64,000 nt of DNA, from the NCBI RefSeq assembly GCF_000499845.2, contig NC_023757.2, positions 8,656,447-8,720,446 of the forward strand. The letters run 5' to 3'. The notes beneath the pieces are model-generated. The model was not told the DNA's origin. It did not search any database and saw only the letters and a list, made by a program, of their open reading frames with translations. Position numbers and translations under genes: made by a program. Shown here in pieces: positions 56,161 through 64,000 of this stretch; positions within the stretch are counted from its first letter, which is position 1, and every line of letters begins with the position of its first letter. This stretch comes from Phaseolus vulgaris. Taxonomy: Eukaryota > Streptophyta > Magnoliopsida > Fabales > Fabaceae.

Positions 56161-57118
56161 ATTTTTTTTATCAACAAGAAAAAAATAAATAAATATGAAC
56201 CACTTTAGGGGTGGCCCAACCCTTATACAGAGCACAATAAATCCCCTCGTCTCTTCTAAACAACCTAACCTTCTTAAAACAACAAACAACCCAATCGAAG
56301 AAGTAAACCTTACAAAAGCTCACTTAATTAAAAACATACAAGCCACAGGATCAATGCACCACTTAGAGTAAGTAAAACGAGCAGAAACAGTTTTAAATGT
56401 TACCCAAGACGAAGCCTTTAATTGTGCCAAAGTGAACATTTCTGAAAAGTCGATCACCCCTCCTTGGAAAATATGTTTATTCATGTGCTTCCATATTTCA
56501 CTAACTACAACAATCAAAACACAATTCCAAACAACATTTACCTGGACAGGAGCATTTAGCAAATTAAAATGCAAGAAATGAGCAGCTGGATCAACATGAT
56601 CAACCGACACAATCTCTAACCATGCATAACACTGATTCCGGACTCACCAAGCACTCCTACATTCAAAAAAACATGTGTTTTGTCACTCTACTGCCATCCT
56701 GCAAAAACTACATAGATTGGTATCAACCAAAATCACACGCCTTTCCAAGTTAGATTTTGTGGCAATCGAATTGATCAACACCCTCCAAGAGGTAACCTGT
56801 GCTGAGGGCAAAGCAGTAGTCTTCCAGAGGGAGACAAACATACTATTTCCCTCAACAGGGCCTCTTAAAAGAGCATAGGCAGATTTTACCGAAAAATCAC
56901 TATCCTTACCAACCTTCCAAACTCGACTATCTGCAGAATTCAAGATAGGGGTCTTTCCATGCACTTCTTGTAATAGCTGGACTTCCTGGCAGATTTCCTA
57001 ATCAAACAGACTTCTCCTCCAGACTAACTTCCACTCCCATCATTAACATCATGTATCATTTATCTTCATGGGAATCTTCTAAACCAAGAGGAGTTTGGCC
57101 CACAAAGAGGAGGAAATG
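56161..57118 (-). mobile_element. LINE 3' end fragment, same family as 14186-18188
   Basis: A T-run at 56161-56169 (poly-A on the minus strand) is followed by TATCAACAAG...AAATAAATAAATATGAACC and GGGGTGGCCCAACCC, close to the 3' end of the LINE at 14186. ORFs at 56964-56683 (DFSVKSAYALLRGPV, LPSAQVTSWRVLINSIATKS, NLCSFCRMAVE) and 56610-56320 give the zf-RVT region and ORF2 tail. The reverse transcriptase is absent, so only about 0.95 kb was integrated or remains. Confidence 0.8.
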
Positions 57119-58795
57119 CGTTATTTATACATTTATATATAAATTTTTTCACTATTTATATATTAGTTGACTATATTTTAAGTTGTCACTAAGTATATTA
57201 GTTGTGACTATATTTTAAGTTGTCACTTGTATATTACTTGTGACTATATTTTAAGTTGTTACTATTTGTATATTACTTGGGATTATTTTTAAGTTGTCAC
57301 TAATTCTTATTAAAAATAAAAAATATACATTTTATAAATAATTATTTATTAATGTAAAATACCATATGGTAAATTTATTTTTATTTCAATAAAAATATAA
57401 TTAATAAAAAATTTATTGAATTTTTATAAATTAATAATGATTATATAATATAAAATATCATATAATACTAATTTCATTATTATCATATTACTAGTAATTG
57501 TTAAAAAAAATATTAATTTTTTTCTATTTTAAATTTGAACTCATAATCTTTTATTAAAGAGACAAGTTTACTTTCATTGTGTCACTTTACAATTGCAGTA
57601 CTTATTTTGACACGATCTGTCGGTCAATGAAATCGAGTGACTGACTGGTTTGTTACCGACCGATACATTAACAATTTAATAAATTATATAACTAATGTGT
57701 TAAAGTGAAAATGAAAACATATAATCAGAATTCATGAAATTATAGAATAAATAATTAAAAGTACATAATTCATCGGTCAACAATTTTTTTTATCTTTTCT
57801 TTTTCAATTTAACACTTTTTTATGTGATTATGTTCTTCTTCTTTTTTCTTCATACTTTATAAATGATATAGACTTATATTATTTATTAAATTTTATCTCT
57901 TTCTAAAAATAAATATAATTATAAAACATAAATGATTAAGTACAAAGTTTGTTATTATGTATAAATGCATAAATATAGAGGATAAGGAATCAATTTCTAT
58001 TTGTTGGCTTTTAGTTATAACGGGTTAAAATATTCAAAAATAAGTTTGAAACTTATAATTTAATCCGTTATAACTAAATCAATTATCTTGTATGGTTCTC
58101 CACATATGTTGAAAGAAGGTATATCTCCAAATATCTCAGAGTTAAGATATGAATAAGATGTTAGTATTTAGGCTTATTATGAGAAAAATGCAATTATTCT
58201 CTTTGAAATTAGGTTTATCAATGTTGTCTTACAAAAATATGCAGCGAAGTTTGTCATTAACATCATAATATATAATATACAATTATTTAATTGTAATTAT
58301 TATTTTATTGTGGACCTTATAATATATTTAAATAAATAATAAAATATGAATATAATTATATTTAAGTTAATATATAATCAACACTTATTGTTAAATGAAA
58401 TAAGATAATTAAGTATTACTTTATTAAAAAGATATAAAAATATAATCTCATTTATTAAAATAAAAAAAAAAATTATTTAAAAGATTAAAAATATATAAAT
58501 TTTATTAAATGATTATGAAAAAAAAAATATTTTTTTAAGAATATAAAGATTGAGTAACATTTAACATAATTTATAATGAGAGATAATTAGATTTTTTAAA
58601 ATTAAATTATAAAAAAATGTATGTTTTTTTAAAGTAAAATTGAAGAGAAACTATTGTTATTTTGAACTTCTTAGATAGATCCATCACATATGTAACCCTA
58701 AAATTAAACCTCTCCTTAACATTACTCAAAGACTCATGTTTGTATGTTTGTGAATATCTAAAATTGAAGCAGTTATTTTCGTGAGATGTCTAATC
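57119..58795. other. AT-rich intergenic stretch
   Basis: Apart from the tandem repeat at 57157-57300, no gene or element was recognised. 57605-57665 has a few CGGTC words without further structure. Confidence 0.4.
57157..57300 (+). repeat. Short tandem repeat, four copies of about 37 bp
   Basis: GTATATTA.TTGTGACTATATTTTAAGTTGTCACT recurs with substitutions four times (about 57157, 57196, 57231 and 57268). Confidence 0.65.
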
Positions 58796-58925
58796 AGAAT
58801 AATAATAATATTAATGAAATTAATAATATAAATTATATTAAATATATGAATAATATTAACAATTTTTATATTATTAATTATATTAATATTGGTAATCATA
58901 CTAATAAGTATAATAATAATCATAA
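58796..58925. repeat. AT-rich low-complexity (AAT)n-like run
   Basis: Imperfect AAT/ATT triplets. The 82-codon minus-strand ORF over it is an Ile/Asn-rich artefact. Confidence 0.7.
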
Positions 58926-58937
58926 CATGACAACAAA

Positions 58938-59025
58938 ACTTGATTGGTGTAATGGTTAAAGTTTTCTTGGTCATTCAAGAGACTTGGCTTCGGAGTCTCA
59001 CTCGGTGCAGTTTCGTAGATAAATT
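58938..59025 (+). mobile_element. Possible tRNA-derived SINE head
   Basis: TTGATTGGTGTAATGGTTAAAG has the look of a polymerase III A box as in plant SINEs, and CTTCGGAGTC ~45 bases later could be a worn B box. No tail or target duplication was found. Confidence 0.25.
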
Positions 59026-59369
59026 GATTTTTTCCTACTAGTACTATTATTAGTGATAATTATTTTTGTCAAATTAATTATTGTCACAAGATATTAATAG
59101 TGACATATTTATAATATTTAATGATGAATATTTATATCACTAAATTTAATTTTTCTTATAGTGACTATTTATTGATAATAAAAACTATTTTAGATATTAA
59201 TAATATTTTTAATTCCTAATATTTAGTTAATATAGTGATTAATTTTTTTTCTCTAAAATTAGTTTTTATTTAATAATTTTATTGTAGTATAAGATAGTTT
59301 ATTAATTATATTTTATTTGTGTAATCTTTTCCAATGTATTAATATTAATAAATTTTGGTTAATTGTCAT
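59026..59369. other. AT-rich spacer
   Basis: Nothing recognised. Confidence 0.35.
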
Positions 59370-59710
59370 ATTTGTCTACCACTAATGAAAAATCACTTTT
59401 TATGAGGGTTAAAATAGACATTTTTATGTCAGTTTTAGATCTGTCATAGATACAGATGACATAGAAAGTTTGTACTTTTTAAAAACTCACTTTCTTTGTC
59501 AAGCCTAAAAGAACCGTCATAAAAAACAAATTAAAATATTACTTGATAGATAATATTTTAACCGTCATAAAATATATTATTTTTTATGACAAATAATGTA
59601 TTATTCATCATTTTATGATGGTTAAATAGAAAGCAAAACATAAAAAATAATATTTTTTATGACAAATTTAGTAATAATCATAGAAAGTGTATTTCTTTTA
59701 AAAAAATTCT
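59370..59710. repeat. Subterminal-type repeats ACCGTCATAAAA, possible CACTA relic
   Basis: The words ACCGTCATAAAA, TTTTTATGACA and ATGATGGTTAAA occur several times in both orientations within about 300 bp. Such arrays are typical of the ends of plant CACTA elements. No CACTA terminus could be placed. Confidence 0.35.
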
Positions 59711-61794
59711 TATACATTTATTTATTACAATATTTATTGCAATAAAATAATTATAATTTTTTATTACGGATTAAAGTTAATTAAGAAAAGAGAAATAATA
59801 TTAAAAATTACACATGATGAATAAAAATGAATAAATAAAAACGAATATTGTATTAAATTTGAAAAGAAAACAGGAAGGAGAAACATAGTTGATGAGTTAA
59901 GGAAAGGGGGAAAATAGTTAGTATAGACAATAGATGCAATGGTAGGGATTGCAATCTATCAAAGAAGGAGGGAAAAATTAATTAATGGAGATGAGTTGGT
60001 GGCTTGGTAGTGATGATTTAATTTTCAAGAACATATCTATTCAAGTCGTTCTTATTTTATTATCCATTCATGACAACAATATCTAACTAAAAATTTAACA
60101 ATAATTTAGTGTATATATTAAACAGTTATTTGAAGAGAAAGTTAAGTCAAAAAGATAATAAGAAAACCACTTAACACATTCATTATTGATTCATTCACAC
60201 TAAAATTGATTAAAAATCTTTGAATTCATATCATAGTGTCATTAACTTTAAATTTATTCTTATAACTATAAATATAAAGTCACAAATTTTCCTAAAGAAA
60301 ATCAAAATTTATATTTCTAGTCTAGCTATTACGTGATACCCTATACCCTATCTAGTCTTCTGCAACATCTTTTAAATAATCAAAATACCATTATTATCAT
60401 CAACCTATTGTTCAAGAAGATATAGATCAGATTAAACATTATATATTATATATATTGAGATCACTACAAGACTAAATATTCTACTGCAATAAAAAACCGA
60501 TCTTATCATATCAACACATTACTTTAACTTAGTTTTTTCAACATCAGCCACAAAACTATAAATGCTATGTTTTAACTTATCCAACTGAGTCTTTTAGTTT
60601 AGTTTATATAACTATATAAATATATGTGTATATATTTTATACACAATACATGAATATAAATGACAAAAAAAATCTTTTAAAAAACCCTTTTTGTGTCTGA
60701 TTCGTCAATGAATTCATTTTTGTGTCTGATTCGTCAATGAATTCATGATAAATAAAACTCTTCTGCATTTTTTTCATTTACAATTTTTTTTCAATAAAGG
60801 TATTTTAAGGGTTTGGGAGATCAAATGATAAAGTTTTTTTTTTTTAAATTAGAGGATTAGAAACATATTGCTTTCCAATTAGCTGTTTTTGCATTAATTG
60901 CTATTTCATTTGTTTTATTGATTAGTGTAGCTGTTTTATGACATACATGCGTTAGAGTATCTGGTAATGTTAATGAAGCAGAGCCATAATTGATTAAAAA
61001 GAATATGAAGTAACCTTTTTGACCTATATTTTACATAAAGGAACAACCTTTTGACCACGACCTCGATTGCAGTTTGATTCTGGTTATTTGTATCCAGGTT
61101 GTTCCATTTCCATGTTTATTCCAAAATCCTATAATCTTTTTTCCTTTTCTTAACCTGAGCCAAGGGTTTCAAGGTCAACTGCATAACATAAAGAGGATAC
61201 TGACAAAAGTGCACTAAACCAGAATGCATCTTCTCCCAGTTATGCTTTTGCTAGACAAAATTCTTTGGATATCGAATTCAAATAGCATAAAGTGTAGGTC
61301 ATGCAAAAATCTCCACCTCCTAAAATATCGTTTTCCAAAAGCCATGCACTACAAAGTTAATTTACACTTTCCATAAAGTTTGTAAGATAAGATTACTGAA
61401 CATAATTATTGTCTTAAGCATTCCAATTCCAATGTTAGTGGTTTAACATAAATATATGTGTTCCAACCACAACATAACACATCAACCTCTTTAATGGTCA
61501 ACCTTCCTCTTTTTGGCCTATATCATGATAAGCCACCATCAAATTTTATACTTACACACTACACAACTCAACTCTTTCTAAACGTCCATTATGAATTTAA
61601 AACTGATTTTTTTAAGTTTAACTCAATTTTATAAAATTAATTTATAAAATTAATTTATAAAATTAAATTTATAATATATTAATTTATAATATATTAATAA
61701 ATGATTTATTAATAGTCTAATAGTAAATGGTGTGATAAATCTACAAATTATTGTTAAAATAAACTTTAAATAGTTCTGATATTATATTAACATT
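59711..61794. other. AT-rich intergenic region
   Basis: No gene or element was recognised apart from the short duplication at 60688-60745. Confidence 0.4.
60688..60745 (+). repeat. 29-bp perfect tandem duplication
   Basis: TTTTTGTGTCTGATTCGTCA plus ATGAATTCA occurs twice without a mismatch, so the duplication is recent. Confidence 0.9.
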
Positions 61795-62110
61795 ACAATA
61801 GAAATATTTTTAGACACCAAAATAATTAGTTGTAATAGTAACTAAATTAGAAACCATTTTAGAAACTAAAAAAAAATTGATTTCTAAATTAGTTTATATT
61901 ATTGTTAAATAGTTTCTAAATTGGTATCTAATTAACTACCAAGGTTTTAACTACCAATTATTTAATTTCTAAATTTGGTAGCAAAAACCTTAGTTGCTAA
62001 TTAGATAACAATTTAGAAATTATTTAATAATAATAGAAACTAATCTAAAAACAATTTTTTTTTAGTTTTTAAAATGGTCTCTAATTTCGTTACTATTGCA
62101 ACTAATTATT
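61795..62110. mobile_element. Fold-back MITE, tip-less copy of the neighbouring CACTA MITE
   Basis: It matches 62215-62530 closely along its length (CCAAAATAATTAGTTG, AACTACCAATTATTTA, GTTGCTAATTAGAT), and is itself an imperfect palindrome around about 61955. Both CACTA tips are missing. Confidence 0.7.
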
Positions 62111-62179
62111 TTGGTCTCTTTAAATTTAAATCTTATAAAATCAATTTATGAAATGAGATTTATATTAACTTATATGTTA

Positions 62180-62561
62180 CACTACAAGAAAATCATGAAA
62201 TAGAAACCAATTTTTAGAGACCAAAATAATTAGTTACAATAGTAACCAAATTAGAGACCATTTTAAAAACTAAAAAAAAAATTGATTTCTAAATTAGTTT
62301 ATATTATTGTGAAATAGTTTTTAAATCAGTATCTAATTAGCTATTAAGGTTTTAACTACCAATTATTTAGATTCTAAATTTGGTAGCAAAAATCTTAGTT
62401 GCTAATTAGATACTAATTTAGAAATCGTTTAACACTAATATAAACTAATTTAGAAACCAAAAATTTATTTATTCTCTAAAATAGTCTCTAATTTAGTCAC
62501 TATAATAACTAATTATTTTTTGTCTCTAAAATAGTTTTTATTTCATTCTTTTCTTATAGTG
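62180..62561. mobile_element. Fold-back CACTA MITE, 382 bp, with 3-bp target duplication TTA
   Basis: It starts CACTACAAGAAAATCATG and ends CATTCTTTTCTTATAGTG, with TTA on both sides (62177-62179 and 62562-62564). The whole element is one large imperfect inverted repeat, folding around about 62370. It has no ORF. TIR sequence and duplication size identify the CACTA superfamily. Confidence 0.85.
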
Positions 62562-63141
62562 TTATAAAAAGTAATTATTTTTAATTAATATGAAATCTAT
62601 AATATTATCTTTCTATATTATAACAAAAGTTTATACATCTCATTTGGACCCAAGTGCTAAAAGAAGGGCTAGTTTTGGGTTTTGACTTTTGCAGGATAAA
62701 AGATTTGTTAAGTGGAATCGCGATATTTCAGGTTTTGGTGTCTGAAACTACTCTGCCCACTAATCTAACTTTTAATGTCTTTCTAATTACTATTAATTTA
62801 GAAGGATAGTGCTGAGAAAAGTTCATGATAACGAGAGTTATTTTACCACTAACTGCGGTGTCGTTAAAAACACGTGTACTTTATTTAAAATGCTAAATCT
62901 CTCTCTTTCTTTTTCAAGTTTAACATCTTTCTCAATTAATTCATCGAACTTGTCCCTACATCTGTGATTTTAAACAATCTTTTTTGGGATTTTAAATTTG
63001 ACTTCTTTTCGTAACTTCACTAAAGAAATATTTAAGAAAAATAAATCACAACATATTAACATTCAGAATTTCTAATACATTTTCACTCAATATCTAGAAG
63101 AAATATTAACTAACTTACTTTGGAATCTGCCTCGTTGTTTA

Positions 63142-63192
63142 TATTAAAGAGTATATATTGAAGTTGAATATATTAAAGAGTATATATTGAAG
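63142..63192 (+). repeat. 27-bp tandem duplication
   Basis: ATATTAAAGAGTATATATTG followed by AAG occurs twice 27 bases apart. Confidence 0.8.
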
Positions 63193-63934
63193 AGAAAATA
63201 TATATTTTTTTATTAATTAAAATTAAATTATACATAATTTTTTTTTTAAAGACTCTTATATTTTTTTTAAATAGTGCATAAGTTAATTTTTAATTTATTG
63301 AAAAGTTTATGTTTTTTTTTATCTTCTTAAAAATCTTATGAAAAAATGGCTTGAAACATATCCATTAGGATGATACTTCAACGGATACGAGGTGATAAAT
63401 TATTCTAGATAAATAAAAGAGTGGTTCAGATAAGTTTCACTTTAGACTCTTGCATTATTTATTACCTATATAAAATAAGTATGAATTGCATGATTTATTA
63501 CCTATATAAAACAACTATGAAGTAGATGAAAATAAAAATATAATTTTTATTTGTATAAAATCTAGATAGTATTTACTACCGACTGAATAATTGTTACTTG
63601 TTCATAGATCGTTTCTTTTCTGATTTCCTTCTTATATTCATTCTTTAGTATTGGATTGGGAGTAGTTATGCAAAATGTTACTCAACGATCAAATAAGTGT
63701 TTTGTATTAGAGTAGGTGATATATTGATAAAAATGTACATTATTCTTGTATAATCATGCTTATTTATAATATTTATAATGAGTTATTTCATTTATAGGTT
63801 ATATTTAATGTATATCTTAACGAAAATAGCGTTACAAATTTATCGCGTGTTACCTAATTTATCATATATTTTTTAATTTATTGTGTATTTTCTTATCTTA
63901 CCATATTGCATTAGTTCTATACGATGGGGACGGA

Positions 63935-63983
63935 TACCAAATGACATGGTTTACTCACTCCAAATGACATGGTTTACTCGCTC
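63935..63983 (+). repeat. 24-bp tandem duplication
   Basis: CCAAATGACATGGTTTACTC followed by (A/G)CTC occurs twice in a row with one mismatch. Confidence 0.85.
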
Positions 63984-64000
63984 TTGACAGATAAATAATT

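Larger units (their letters stand above)
62565..64000. other. AT-rich intergenic region to window end
   Basis: No gene was recognised. Short tandem duplications lie at 63142-63192, 63452-63520 and 63935-63983. Confidence 0.4.

Noticed and set aside
58726..58974. 82-codon Ile/Asn-rich minus-strand ORF
   Set aside because: Translation of an (AAT)n-like low-complexity run.
1..64000. CRISPR arrays, operons, ribosome binding sites, rRNA or tRNA genes
   Set aside because: The DNA is plant nuclear in character. No direct repeats with regular unique spacers of CRISPR size and no cloverleaf-capable tRNA were recognised; the word arrays have spacers and repeats too irregular for CRISPR.

Overview
This window looks like nuclear DNA of a legume, most probably of the bean/cowpea group (Phaseoleae). 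It is AT-rich, it has an intron-split plant gene, and nearly everything else is plant transposable elements in several states of decay. The legume assignment rests on the LTR family with repeated AACCGGTTGTTT-type words and on my recognition of the encoded proteins. No search could be run.

Layout. 1-8974: a minus-strand cluster of one LTR-retrotransposon family, with four LTR blocks (1-26, 2252-3310, 6808-7933, 7934-8974). One internal region has gag and a late 'plant transposon protein' ORF but no pol. The other holds a Ty3/gypsy-type gag start next to a decayed copy of a cellular AAA-ATPase of the Msp1/ATAD1 type. 9050-12480: a gypsy-type transposon fragment and a degenerate motif array. 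12854-13322: a complete hAT-type MITE with target duplication. 14186-18188: a 5'-truncated LINE on the minus strand. 18190-29150: gene-poor DNA with two solo LTRs bounded by target duplications (19306-19585 and 23673-25045), an AATCGATT-rich array, and an 83-bp AT-rich tandem repeat.

29357-32332 (+) holds the one intact gene I can support: a five-exon TRICHOME BIREFRINGENCE-LIKE (TBL) polysaccharide O-acetyltransferase of 526 residues. Its second intron appears to be GC-AG. Its reading frame closes exactly over all five exons.

32400-64000 returns to repeats. It holds a retroelement-like block with motif arrays (37500-39750), a rearranged CACTA transposase (40470-43740, minus) and a solo LTR (45983-46453). 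It also holds a decayed PPR gene (47845-48565, +) and a minus-strand Ty1/copia element (49467-55145). That copia element was interrupted by a 1036-bp Pack-MULE carrying the start of a ZW10-like gene, and by a second LTR-derived insertion. Beyond it are a LINE 3' end (56161-57118) and two neighbouring fold-back CACTA MITEs (61795-62110 and 62180-62561).

Apart from the TBL gene, nothing here looks like a working pathway. The biological interest lies in gene capture: the Msp1-like AAA-ATPase piece next to retrotransposon gag, and the ZW10 piece in a Pack-MULE. The nested insertions can also be ordered from their target-site duplications.
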